The notes under the pieces were generated by a model. The model made no database searches, was not told where the DNA came from, and saw only the letters and a list, made by a program, of their open reading frames with translations. From the NCBI GenBank assembly GCA_015066785.1, contig SVNT01000004.1:1-64000 (forward strand): DNA of 64,000 nucleotides. Direction: 5' to 3'. Shown here one piece after another: positions 24,612 through 33,232 of this stretch (position 1 is its first letter; every line of letters begins with the position of its first letter). The translations under genes and the position numbers were made by a program. The stretch comes from Ruminococcus sp. (GTDB taxonomy: Bacteria > Bacillota > Clostridia > Oscillospirales > Ruminococcaceae).

Positions 24612-25445
24612 ATGAGCCTGAAGGATAATTTCAATCAAGCCGTAAAAGAATTGCTCAAGAGAGACGGACTTGTAGGAGATAACCTCAACAAGAACGCCAA
24701 GGAAAAGACGGAGCTTGACCGTTATCTTGACACCCCCAGCGCAAATTCGGAGCCTATAAAGCCCGCACATATCGAGCCGCCCCCGATGCCTGCAACACCC
24801 ATGTCGGTAAGACCGATTTCGGCACCGCAGACACCTCCCCCGACGGCACAGCGCCCGACACAGACACCGTCACAGTCGCTCAACGACTTCACAGGCGGAA
24901 GCGCAGCGCAGACATACGGCGCACGTCCCTCTGCCCCGATGGGAGTATCACAGCCCATGGACAGCACACCGTACTTCGAAACGGAAGAAACAACAGTTAT
25001 CTCAAGAAACACTGTTGTTGACGGAAATATAAAGTCCTTTGCAAATGTAAACATCGAAGGAAGCGTAAAGGGTAACGTTCAGATTACAAAGAACGCAAGT
25101 CTCAGCGGTAAGGTTGTCGGCGACCTTGAATGTAACAACGCAACAATGCTCGGCTCGTCAATGCAGGGTAATGTGGCGTCAAAGGGACAGGTCAAGATGG
25201 ACCGTGACAGCGTAATGCTCGGCGACATCAACGCACAGTACCTCGACCTCAACGGTAAGGTGAGAGGAAACATCGACATCTCAGGCAAGGCGGAATTCAA
25301 GACAGACGCTATCATCTTCGGAAACATCAATGCGTCGACAATCACCGTCCTTGACGGAGCGACAATCCAGGGCTTCGTAAACACTACATTCCTTCAGGAA
25401 AGTGCAACGAACATCTTCCCTGAAACTATCGTAATTGCAGAATAA
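24612..25445 (+). CDS. Bactofilin-type polymer-forming protein
   Basis: The 277-residue protein has a short helical start, a Pro/Thr/Gln-rich linker (about 55-125) and a C-terminal right-handed beta-helix with six-residue periodicity (VVDGNIKSFANVNIEGSVKG and onward), the bactofilin signature. Bactofilins self-assemble into filaments at the membrane and often position wall enzymes, which suits the upstream deacetylase. The start follows TAGGAGAATG. Confidence 0.92.
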   Translation: MSLKDNFNQAVKELLKRDGLVGDNLNKNAKEKTELDRYLDTPSANSEPIKPAHIEPPPMPATPMSVRPISAPQTPPPTAQRPTQTPSQSLNDFTGGSAAQTYGARPSAPMGVSQPMDSTPYFETEETTVISRNTVVDGNIKSFANVNIEGSVKGNVQITKNASLSGKVVGDLECNNATMLGSSMQGNVASKGQVKMDRDSVMLGDINAQYLDLNGKVRGNIDISGKAEFKTDAIIFGNINASTITVLDGATIQGFVNTTFLQESATNIFPETIVIAE

Positions 25446-25453
25446 AAACAGTA

Positions 25454-25484
25454 ACCCCCGCAGAGAAATCTGCGGGGGTTTTGT
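25454..25484 (+). terminator. Terminator after bactofilin
   Basis: ACCCCCGCAGA/TCTGCGGGGGT with a GAAA loop and TTTTG. It is almost the same as the tRNA-Asn terminator at 127. Confidence 0.92.
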
Positions 25485-25500
25485 ACTCAATTTCGCTCGA

Positions 25501-26180
25501 GGGACTAAAAGTTCAGCGATGAAATTTTTTATGCTGAATAAAGAAATGAAAAAGTCTTTTTCTTTTCGGGATTGCGCTTTGCGGCGGTGAGCCACCGCTG
25601 GCAAGCGTGACGCACGGATAAAGCAGATTTACTTTATCCGCTCGGTGACTTTACAAATGTTTGTCGGAAGAATGGCTCGGCGGCGGCGCCTCGCCGCTTT
25701 CGCTCGCGGGACTTCGTCCCTCCCGCGACCTACTTTTTGTTTCGCAAAAAAGTAGGCAAAATGCGACTGCTCGCCGCAGAGGCTACATTTTCCCCGCCGA
25801 CGCTGCGGCGGTTGAAAATGTTGTCGCTATATCCGTGCGGGATAACAAATGTCCCGCGCCATTAGCTAGCCCTGCCGATGCGCCCGCACGAAATCTTCTC
25901 AGCCCGCACTAATCTCTCTTGCCGACTAGCAAGAAAAACCGATGCGACTGATTAAATCGCATAATAGGGATAACTCCCGATAAAATAATTTTTATTGCCT
26001 CTTGCGGAAAAGTATACAACGATTTTTTGTCAGAGTGAGCGTATGCGAACGGTATTACAAAAAATCGTAAGCTCTCCGCAGGAGTGTGTCTTTGATACTT
26101 TCTGCACAAGCAGAAAGTATATCCCTCTGCGGCGGCTCACCGCAAAAAAGGTGCCGAGATTTCTCTCAGCACCTTTTATC
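25501..26180 (+). repeat. Structured intergenic repeat, copy B, with flanking modules
   Basis: The core at 25786-26072 matches copy A at equal length (287 nt), with changes mainly in loops. The stem CTACTTTTTGT/GCAAAAAAGTAG lies on the left (25730-25755) and ATACTTTCTGC/GCAGAAAGTAT on the right (26096-26121), so arm sequences change while pairing is kept. Left of the core are module P (25501-25572), CGGTGAGCCACCGCTGGCAAG (25585-25605), the 44-nt module (25606-25649) and 50-nt module Q (25663-25712). Q and P recur inverted in copy C. The right end is the hairpin AAAGGTGC/GCACCTTT (26149-26180). Confidence 0.85.
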
Positions 26181-26266
26181 TTTATCATTTGTACCGTCAC
26201 CGAGCGAATAAACTCACTCTGCTTGACTTGTACGATACGAACTACCTCAGGCGGTACGTCTGCCGC

Positions 26267-28726
26267 TTAGCCCATGATAGCCTCAACTGTGTGAACGCCG
26301 CCGTCGTCAAATGCGGGAACAATCACGCCGTCAACGGGCTTGCCGTCAACAGTCATGCTCTTGATACCCTTGCATACATGGTCGGGGTTCTTTACAGTGA
26401 TGTTGTATGTTGCGCCACGGAACTTTCTTGTTGCTGTGAAGCCGTCCCATTCGTGAGGGATAGAAGGATCTACTCTGAGTCCGTCGAAGTCAGGCTGCAC
26501 ACCGATGATGTACTGTGAGATAGCAACCATGTTCCAAGCTGCTGTACCTGTGAGCCATGAGTTCTTTCCTTCACCGAAGCGGCTAGCGTCCTTACCTGCG
26601 ATCATCTGACCGTATACGTAAGGCTCTGTCTTGTGGAGCTCTGAAATATCCTCGTTGAATGCGGGAGCAATCTTTGAGTAGTATTCGAATGCCTTGTCAC
26701 CACGGCCTGCATAAGCCTCAGCACAGATGATCCAAGCGTTGTTGTGTGTGAAGATACCTGCGTTCTCCTTGTATCCGCCGGGATATGTGGAGATTTCACC
26801 GTACTTGATGTAGTACTTTGTGAATGCGGGGTTGTTGAGAACAAGACCGTACTTTGTATTGAGGTACTTGTCGATTGAGTCGAGTGTCTTGATGTCAGCA
26901 CCGACATCCTTACCGATTTCGGACATAACAGCGAAGCCCTGAGGTTCGATGAAGATTTTACCTTCTTCACATTCCTTTGAACCCATCTTTTCGCCTTCAG
27001 CGTCGTAAGCACGGAGGAACCAGTCGCCGTCGAATGCGTGTTCCATAACATTAGCCTTCATCTTGTCGATTTCAGCCTGTGCCTTGTCAGCCTCGTCATT
27101 CTTTCCGAGGTGACGGAGAATTCCAACATATGCAGGACCTGCGTATGTGAAGAGTGTTGCAACCATTACAGACTCAGCAACCTTTGAGTAGCCGCCTTCT
27201 GCAGCGAACTTCGGGTTGGTGTATGTCTGGAATGACTCACCCGGAGTGTCGGAGTAGCATGAGAGGTTGATACAGTCGTTCCAGTCAGCACGCATAGCGA
27301 GAGGAAGTCCGTGAGGGCCGAGGTTCTCAACAATGTGGTAGAATGAAACTGTAAGGTGGTCGAGCATAGGCTTAGCGAGTGATTCGTCGTTGTCGTAAGG
27401 TACCATTTCATCGAGGATTGACCAGTCGCCTGTTTCCTTGATGTATGAACCTACGGAGAGAATCATCCACAGCGGGTCGTCAGAGAAGTCTCCTCCGATG
27501 TCGGAGTTACCCTTCTTTGTAAGAGGCTGATACTGGTGGTAGCATCCGCCGTCGGGAAGCTGTGTCGATGCGAGGTCGATGAGTCTTTCTCTTGCTCTGT
27601 CGGGAATCTGGTGAACGAAACCGAGGATGTCCTGGTTTGAGTCACGGAAGCCCATTCCACGACCGATACCTGATTCAAAGTATGAAGCGGAACGGGAAAG
27701 GTTGAACGTAACCATACACTGATACTGGTTCCAGATATTAACCATACGGTTAACCTTGTCGTCGGGAGTATCAACGTTGAAGATTCCGAGGAGCTTATCC
27801 CATGCGTCCTTGAGTTCAGCAAGACCTGCAGCAACCTTTTCGGGAGTGTTGTACTTGTCAATCATTGCAAGTGCCTTTTCCTTGTTGATTGTCTGACCGT
27901 CAGCTTCGAACTTCTTGTCAACGGGGTTTTCAACATAGCCGAGAACGAAAACAAGTGTCTTTGTTTCGCCTGCGCCGAGTGTGATTTCCTTGTAGTGTGA
28001 AGCAATGGGTGACCAGCCGTCAGCGAAGGAGTTTGTAGCCTTGCCGTCAGCAACAGCCTGAGGATTGTCAAATCCGTTGTAAAGACCGATGAATGAATCA
28101 CGGTCTGTATCGTAACCGTCGATAGAATCGTTTACGGTGTAGAATGCGTAGTGGTCACGTCTGTCTCTGTACTCTGTCTTGTGGTAGAGTGTTGAGCCGT
28201 CAACTTCCACACGACCTGTTGAGAAGTTTCTCTGGAAGTTTGTGCAGTCGTCCTGAGCGTCCCAGAGACACCATTCAATGAGTGAGAAGAGCTTGAATGT
28301 CTTTGAAGAAGAGCCTTCGTTCTTGAGAACGAGCTGCTGTACTTCTCCCGAGTAGTTCTGGGGAACGAAGAATGTAACCTCTGCCGAGATGTCGTTCTTC
28401 TTACCCTTGATGATTGTATAGCCCATACCGTGACGGCACTCGTAAGCGTCAAGCTCTGTCTTTACGGGTGACCAGCCGGGTGACCAGATTGTGCCGTTGT
28501 CGTTTATGTAGAAATAACGGCCGCCCATATCGATAGGTACATTATTGTAACGGTAACGTGTAATTCTTCTCAGACGAGCGTCCTTGTAGAAACAATATCC
28601 TCCTGCTGTGTTGGAGATGAGCGAGAAAAACTCCTGCGTGCCGAGATAGTTAATCCAGGGGTACGGAGTTCTGGGAGATGTGATGACATATTCCTTTTTG
28701 GCATCATCGAAAAATCCAAACTTCAT
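26267..28726 (-). CDS. Cellobiose phosphorylase (GH94)
   Basis: This 819-residue cytosolic GH94 enzyme splits cellobiose with phosphate into glucose 1-phosphate and glucose. It starts [20 protein letters not shown] and has the N-terminal beta-sandwich with [20 protein letters not shown]. The catalytic (alpha/alpha)6 barrel has [29 protein letters not shown] and the general-acid segment [13 protein letters not shown]. Codons are strongly biased as in highly expressed genes. It lies convergent to bactofilin across repeat copy B. Ribosome site AAGAGGTAAAG. Confidence 0.94.
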   Translation of the reverse strand: MKFGFFDDAKKEYVITSPRTPYPWINYLGTQEFFSLISNTAGGYCFYKDARLRRITRYRYNNVPIDMGGRYFYINDNGTIWSPGWSPVKTELDAYECRHGMGYTIIKGKKNDISAEVTFFVPQNYSGEVQQLVLKNEGSSSKTFKLFSLIEWCLWDAQDDCTNFQRNFSTGRVEVDGSTLYHKTEYRDRRDHYAFYTVNDSIDGYDTDRDSFIGLYNGFDNPQAVADGKATNSFADGWSPIASHYKEITLGAGETKTLVFVLGYVENPVDKKFEADGQTINKEKALAMIDKYNTPEKVAAGLAELKDAWDKLLGIFNVDTPDDKVNRMVNIWNQYQCMVTFNLSRSASYFESGIGRGMGFRDSNQDILGFVHQIPDRARERLIDLASTQLPDGGCYHQYQPLTKKGNSDIGGDFSDDPLWMILSVGSYIKETGDWSILDEMVPYDNDESLAKPMLDHLTVSFYHIVENLGPHGLPLAMRADWNDCINLSCYSDTPGESFQTYTNPKFAAEGGYSKVAESVMVATLFTYAGPAYVGILRHLGKNDEADKAQAEIDKMKANVMEHAFDGDWFLRAYDAEGEKMGSKECEEGKIFIEPQGFAVMSEIGKDVGADIKTLDSIDKYLNTKYGLVLNNPAFTKYYIKYGEISTYPGGYKENAGIFTHNNAWIICAEAYAGRGDKAFEYYSKIAPAFNEDISELHKTEPYVYGQMIAGKDASRFGEGKNSWLTGTAAWNMVAISQYIIGVQPDFDGLRVDPSIPHEWDGFTATRKFRGATYNITVKNPDHVCKGIKSMTVDGKPVDGVIVPAFDDGGVHTVEAIMG

Positions 28727-28758
28727 AAGTCTTTACCTCTTTTTCGTTATATTATGGT

Positions 28759-28771
28759 CTGCACGTTGCAG
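28759..28771 (-). promoter_or_regulatory. Possible operator in the cellobiose phosphorylase leader
   Basis: The palindrome CTGCA-CGT-TGCAG lies between the promoter (28785-28814) and the start codon. Such a site could bind a LacI-type repressor; no regulator is encoded nearby. Confidence 0.35.
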
Positions 28772-28784
28772 ATTACATATATAT

Positions 28785-28814
28785 ATTATACAATAGACAT
28801 ACTATTTCGGTCAA
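28785..28814 (-). promoter_or_regulatory. Promoter of cellobiose phosphorylase
   Basis: On the minus strand TTGACC (28809-28814) and TATAAT (28785-28790) are separated by 18 nt. Confidence 0.75.
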
Positions 28815-28895
28815 GGCGAACTGTTAAAATTGTCACAAAAATATATAACAAAATTAGTGTGTATTTGATGTGAAAAATAAACATACAAAGAAAAA

Positions 28896-28957
28896 GTGCG
28901 GTGAGTCTTTGCTTCGGCAACTTTACAGATATATGCCTGACAGACTTCGTCCCGCAC
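28896..28957. ncRNA. Candidate structured RNA between divergent genes
   Basis: GTGCGG/CCGCAC closes AGTCT/AGACT, which encloses TTGC-TTCG-GCAA and CAGATATATGCCTG, a three-way-junction-like layout. On the plus strand the inner loop is a stable UUCG tetraloop and the element would lie in the NCS2 leader. On the minus strand the outer stem is followed by TTTTTCTTT, like a terminator. No known riboswitch consensus was recognised. The rest of 28815-29085 shows nothing definite. Confidence 0.4.
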
Positions 28958-29095
28958 GGATTTTCTCTGCTCTCGTTCTTTATTTATACATATATTATTT
29001 CCCATTTGTTAATATTCGCCCTTATATTCTGTTGTAAAATGTAGATGAAGGCGGCTTTCTGCCGACTTGGATTATTATGAAATGGGGCGATTATT

Positions 29096-30538
29096 ATTTT
29101 AGAAAAACTGTTTAAACTCAAGGAAAACGGCACAACCGTAAAGACTGAAATCTTTGCGGGCCTCACGACATTCTTCGCAATGGCGTACATCGTTTTCGTC
29201 AATCCCGACCAGGTTGCAGCAGGCGGAGCAGGCGGCTGGCTCGCAGGAGAAGGCGCAGACGCTGCCGTTCTCGGACAGATCTGGAACTCGGTATTCATCG
29301 GCTCTATCCTCGGCGCAGTAGTCGGAACACTTCTCATGGCGTTCCTCGCAAAGCTCCCCTTTGCACAGGCGTGCGGAATGGGACTCAACTCATTCTTCTG
29401 CACCTGCTTTGTATCGGGCGCATACTTCTCGAACACAGACCTCATCACAGGTTACCATTCGGGACTTGTAATCATATTCATTTCGGGACTTGTATTCCTT
29501 CTCCTCTCCGCAACGGGACTGAGAAGCTACATCGCAAAGGCAATGCCCGACTGTCTCAAGAAGGCAATACCTGCAGGTATCGGACTTTTCATTGCACTCA
29601 TCGGTTTCAAGAATGCAGGTATCATTCAGGACAACCCCTACACCTTTGTTCAGTTCGTTGACATCAACGGCGCAAGACTTTCGGGCGACTGGTCACCCGT
29701 AATTCCCGCAGTTGTTGCTCTCCTCGGACTTATAATCATCGGCGTATTTGAAAAGCTCAGGGTCAAGGGAAGCGTAATCCTCGGAATTCTCGCAACAACC
29801 GTTCTCTACTACCTCTTTATGTGGGAGCTTCCCACGTTCAGCCTCTCCGCAATCGGTCAGTCATTCTCCGATTTCGGCAAGGTCGGCGTTGTGGGACTTT
29901 TCGACCCTGCCGCATGGTCAGCCGCATTCAACGGCGCTCATATAGGCGGAGTATTCAACGCTGTTATGCTCGTAATCACATTCTGTCTTGTCGATATGTT
30001 CGACACACTCGGAACACTCTACGGAACAGCGGCACAGGCTGATATGCTCGACGAAAACGGCGACCCTGTAAGAGTTGAAAAGGCTATGCTCTGCGACTCT
30101 GTTGCAACGGTTTCGGGTTCTGTATTCGGAACATCAACGGTAACAACCTTCGTTGAATCTTCATCGGGTGTTGCGGCAGGCGGAAGAACAGGTCTTACAA
30201 GCCTTGTCACAGCTCTCTGTTTTGCAATCTGCCTCTTCTTCAGCCCTCTTGCAAGCATCATTCCTTCAGCGGCAACAGCACCTGCACTCATCTATGTCGG
30301 CGTTCTTATGGTAAAGAACTTTGCCAAGGTTGACATGGACGATATGCTTTCGGCAATTCCCGCTTTCCTCACACTTATTATGATGCCTCTTACATATTCA
30401 ATCGCAAACGGTATCGGTATCGGGGCGATTGCGTACACGCTCATCTCCCTCTTCACAGGAAAGTACACAAAGAAGAACATCGTTGTTACAGTAATTGCGG
30501 CGCTCTTTATTGTCAAGTTCATCTTCGTTACAATGTAA
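29096..30538 (+). CDS. NCS2-family purine/xanthine permease (AzgA/PbuG-like)
   Basis: The transporter has about 480 residues and some 12 membrane helices. It has FAGLTTFFAMAYIVFVNP, the conserved AQACGMGLNSFF, FSNTDLITG, and the late motif SVFGTSTVTTFVESSSGVAA of guanine/hypoxanthine permeases. It should import a purine base with protons. The usual family start (M-x-EKLFKLKENGT) aligns with codons ATT-TTA-GAA at 29096, and no ATG, GTG or TTG lies in frame there. GGGGCG precedes it by 6 nt, so an ATT start is proposed; the first ATG at 29180 would remove part of the first helix. Confidence 0.9.
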   Translation: MLEKLFKLKENGTTVKTEIFAGLTTFFAMAYIVFVNPDQVAAGGAGGWLAGEGADAAVLGQIWNSVFIGSILGAVVGTLLMAFLAKLPFAQACGMGLNSFFCTCFVSGAYFSNTDLITGYHSGLVIIFISGLVFLLLSATGLRSYIAKAMPDCLKKAIPAGIGLFIALIGFKNAGIIQDNPYTFVQFVDINGARLSGDWSPVIPAVVALLGLIIIGVFEKLRVKGSVILGILATTVLYYLFMWELPTFSLSAIGQSFSDFGKVGVVGLFDPAAWSAAFNGAHIGGVFNAVMLVITFCLVDMFDTLGTLYGTAAQADMLDENGDPVRVEKAMLCDSVATVSGSVFGTSTVTTFVESSSGVAAGGRTGLTSLVTALCFAICLFFSPLASIIPSAATAPALIYVGVLMVKNFAKVDMDDMLSAIPAFLTLIMMPLTYSIANGIGIGAIAYTLISLFTGKYTKKNIVVTVIAALFIVKFIFVTM

Positions 30539-31461
30539 CGGTGAGCCACCGCTGGCAAGGGGCGAGGCGCCCCAGCCAATTCGCACCGTTGCTGATGAAG
30601 TAAGGGTGATTTATCCGCACGGTAACGATACAAATTACAGACTAAAGATAAAAGGGTACTGGAAAAATTCAGTACCCTTTAATTATTGTGTCAGAGAGTT
30701 TCGCACTCTGCGGAGTGCGACCTACTTTTTGTTTCGCAAAAAAGTAGGCAAAATGCGACTGCTCGCCGCAGAGCTTTTTCTTTGGGCGTCGAACTCTTTT
30801 CTGCTGAATAAAAATTGTAGTCGTCGCTACTATTTTGAGGAGCATAACAATAAAATTTTCCCCGCCGACGTTGCGGCGGTTGAAAATGTTGTCATTATAT
30901 CCGTGCGGGATAACAAATGTCCCGCGCCCTTAGTCAGCCCTGCCAATGCGCCCGCACGGAGTATTTTCAGCCCGCACTAATCTCTCTTGCCGACCAGCAA
31001 GAAAAACCGATGCGACTGATTAAATCGCATAAGAGAGATAACTCCCGATAAAATAATTCTTTACTGCCTCTTGCGGAAAAGTATACAACGATTTTTTGTT
31101 AAAGTGAGCGTATGCGAACGGTATCACAAAAAATCGTAAGCCCTCTGCAAGAGTGTGCCTTTGCCTACTTTCCGCACATACGGAAAGTAGGTCGCAAAGC
31201 GAAATCCCGAAAAGACAAAGACTTTTTCATTTCTTTATTCAGCATAAAAAATTTCATCGCTGAACTTTTAGTCCCGCGAGCGAAAGCGGCGAGGCGCCGC
31301 CGCCGAGCCATTCTTCCGACAAACGATTGTAAAGTTACCGAGCGGATAAACTTACTCTATTTAACTTGTGCGTCACGCTTGCCAGCGGTGGCTCACCGCC
31401 GCAGAGTGCGAAACTCTCTGCAATAAACATAAAAGGGTACTGAAGAAATTCAGTACCCTTG
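30539..31461 (+). repeat. Structured intergenic repeat, copy C, with flanking modules
   Basis: This is the longest copy, filling the convergent gap after the permease. CGGTGAGCCACCGCTGGCAAG at 30539 touches the permease stop and recurs inverted at 31378-31398. The boundary hairpins AAAGGGTACTG/CAGTACCC lie near 30650 and 31433. The core at 30854-31141 is about 95% like copy A by eye, and the arms CTACTTTTTG/CAAAAAAGTAG and CTACTTTCCG/CGGAAAGTAG keep pairing. Right of the core are module P (31203-31275) and module Q (31271-31320), both inverted relative to copy B; Q is identical over 50 nt. An extra hairpin insertion of about 60 nt precedes the core. Confidence 0.85.
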
Positions 31462-31485
31462 TATCTTTGTGTATATAGCTCAGAG

Positions 31486-32379
31486 TCATCGACCGTCAGT
31501 ACACGCCTTCTTCAGCCTCTCTGCAAGCTCAATACAGCGGAGTTTCTCCCCGTCGGTGAGGCAATGCGCCCACTCTGCACGGGCGGGAGAATATGTCCCC
31601 TCGCTTTCGGAGAACACGGCGGTTTTCTTGTTTTCTTCCTTGCCCCAGAAGTCCCAGCCGACAGGCACAATGCTGTTGTCGATGTCGCAGTCAATGTATG
31701 TCGCTCTCCCGTAGGGGCGCCACGGTCTTCCGAGATAGGCGGAGCTTTCTGCCTCTCCCGTTATGCGACAGCCGATGAAGATAAATCCGAAGTCGTTATC
31801 CTTGTCCGTTGACGGTGCGGCGATATATCCCGACGAGCCGTTTTTACAGCGCAGGGAGTGTATGTGGCAGTTGTCGAAAACAGCGTTTCCGCCGCCGAAG
31901 ATGAAGTCGATAGTGCCTTCGATATAGCAGTTTTCGAAATACACCTCGGACAAAAGCCGTGGGGAGTTTTCGTTAGGCCCCTTGAAAGAGTTGGGTATCA
32001 CGGGTTTTTCGGGCAGCGGAGTAATAAATACCGTGTCCTGATGTGCGATAAATCTCACATTCCTGAAATACGCCCTGCGGCAGTCGATGTACGCCGCAAC
32101 CGCCTGCCCCACATCCGAGCCGTCGCCTGCGGAGTTTTCGATGGTGAGGTTTTCGCACCACAGCCGTTCACACCCGAAGTACGCCGTGTAGGAACGGAAA
32201 GTCCCGTAGTTGTCGCCGTTTCCGTGTTTTTTGTCGGCATAGTCGCCGTAGGTGATGATAGTGTTTCCGGCACTCTCCCCCGAAAGCTCAAGTCTTTCAC
32301 GTACGATATGCAGCTTTTCACGGTATGTTCCGTCAGGAAGGGAAATCTTCCCTTCGGACAAAGCAAGCTCGTTTATCAT
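31486..32379 (-). CDS. Pectinesterase-like protein without signal peptide
   Basis: This 297-residue right-handed beta-helix protein of the pectin methylesterase family has all the signature segments: GQAVAAYID, the active-site AHQDTVF, GTIDFIFGGGN and YLGRPWRPYG. These include the catalytic aspartates and the arginine. The start at 32379 follows GAGAGAGGT and gives MINELALSEGKISLPDGTYR with no export signal, so it may act on oligomers taken into the cell. A longer start at 32430 is not better supported. Confidence 0.9.
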   Translation of the reverse strand: MINELALSEGKISLPDGTYREKLHIVRERLELSGESAGNTIITYGDYADKKHGNGDNYGTFRSYTAYFGCERLWCENLTIENSAGDGSDVGQAVAAYIDCRRAYFRNVRFIAHQDTVFITPLPEKPVIPNSFKGPNENSPRLLSEVYFENCYIEGTIDFIFGGGNAVFDNCHIHSLRCKNGSSGYIAAPSTDKDNDFGFIFIGCRITGEAESSAYLGRPWRPYGRATYIDCDIDNSIVPVGWDFWGKEENKKTAVFSESEGTYSPARAEWAHCLTDGEKLRCIELAERLKKACTDGR

Positions 32380-32437
32380 AAATACCTCTCTCAAATCCCG
32401 TATTCTTTGGTAAGTATTCATAATTATCATTTCTTTT

Positions 32438-32587
32438 TTATTTATTTTTTTCTTTCTCTTCGTGCTGTTTGATGTATTCCGACAGTATGAATTCTATCTC
32501 TTGATTTTTACTTCTTTTTTCTTCTTGAGCTATTTTAACTATTTTTTCATTTACTTCATCCGATAATCTCAAATTAAAGGTAACCAT
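32438..32587 (-). CDS. Small ribbon-helix-helix (Arc-like) DNA-binding protein
   Basis: A 49-residue protein, MVTFNLRLSDEVNEKIVKIA then a lysine/glutamate-rich helix and LSEYIKQHEE, fits the ribbon-helix-helix fold of Arc/CopG-type repressors and many antitoxins. AAAGGAGGTG precedes the ATG at 32587. Base composition is much more AT-rich than its neighbours, a sign of transfer. No toxin gene lies next to it, and pectinesterase starts 58 nt downstream on the same strand. Confidence 0.8.
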   Translation of the reverse strand: MVTFNLRLSDEVNEKIVKIAQEEKRSKNQEIEFILSEYIKQHEEKEKNK

Positions 32588-32623
32588 TTTAACACCTCCT
32601 TTGTGCTAATATTATACTACAAT

Positions 32624-32953
32624 TTATATAGAAAGAATATTCCGTATAGCAGGGGCAACCATCCATATTATTGCGCAGACGATGACAACCGCCATTGTGA
32701 GCAGGAAGGCTATCTCGTACAGCCAGTCGCCCTTGCGGCGCATTTCGCCGTTCCTGACACGCTTTACGAGTTCTGCGGAATACTCCGCCGTAAGCAGCAG
32801 CATCGGGAATGGTATTGCTATATCCAGCAGACTGCGTGTAAAGTCGTTGCGGGTAAACGCATATACCAGAAATACTATAAGCAGTACAGCAAATCCTGCG
32901 ATTGCCGATTTCGGAAGTTTGTATTTTCTGCGGTTTTCTTGTTGTTCAGACAT
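32624..32953 (-). CDS. Small two-helix membrane protein
   Basis: The 109-residue protein has a charged N-terminus (SEQQENRRKYKLPKS) and hydrophobic segments AIAGFAVLLIVFLVYAF, DIAIPFPMLLLTAEY and EIAFLLTMAVVIVCAIIWMV. I recognise no family. The start follows AAAGGAGTGACAG. An extended -10 (ATGGTACAAT) is near 32980, and the CIRCE site is 69 nt upstream, so heat control is possible. Confidence 0.75.
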   Translation of the reverse strand: MSEQQENRRKYKLPKSAIAGFAVLLIVFLVYAFTRNDFTRSLLDIAIPFPMLLLTAEYSAELVKRVRNGEMRRKGDWLYEIAFLLTMAVVIVCAIIWMVAPAIRNILSI

Positions 32954-33021
32954 AGCTGTCACTCCTTTACCTGAATATATTGTACCATACATTATGACTA
33001 AAATCGAGTGGTTTTTAAAAA

Positions 33022-33048
33022 TTAGCACTCTCACACAACGAGTGCTAA
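33022..33048. promoter_or_regulatory. CIRCE element (HrcA operator)
   Basis: TTAGCACTC (33022-33030), 9 nt, GAGTGCTAA (33040-33048) is an exact match to the CIRCE consensus bound by the heat-shock repressor HrcA. It lies between the divergent small membrane protein and Hsp20 genes; Hsp20 is the expected target. Confidence 0.95.
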
Positions 33049-33077
33049 TTTTTCACCCGTCTATCACAAAACCTCTA

Positions 33078-33105
33078 TTGTTTTTTCACAAAGGGCGGTT
33101 ATGAT
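33078..33105 (+). promoter_or_regulatory. Candidate hsp20 promoter
   Basis: TTGTTT (33078-33083) and TATGAT (33100-33105) are 16 nt apart and lie 30 nt past CIRCE. A second TTGACA at 33171 lacks a well-spaced -10. Confidence 0.5.
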
Positions 33106-33232
33106 AATAACAACGAAAGGCGGTGAGTCCGATGGAAAAGTAAAACACGCACGGATAAAAGGAGAAAAAATTGACACAATGATAATATAATCGGTTTTGG
33201 AAAAATGAAAATTGAAGGGAAGGAAAATATAT

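Noticed and set aside
28896-28957. Purine riboswitch for the NCS2 permease
   Set aside because: The conserved loop sequences of guanine/adenine riboswitches are absent on both strands; only an unclassified fold remains.
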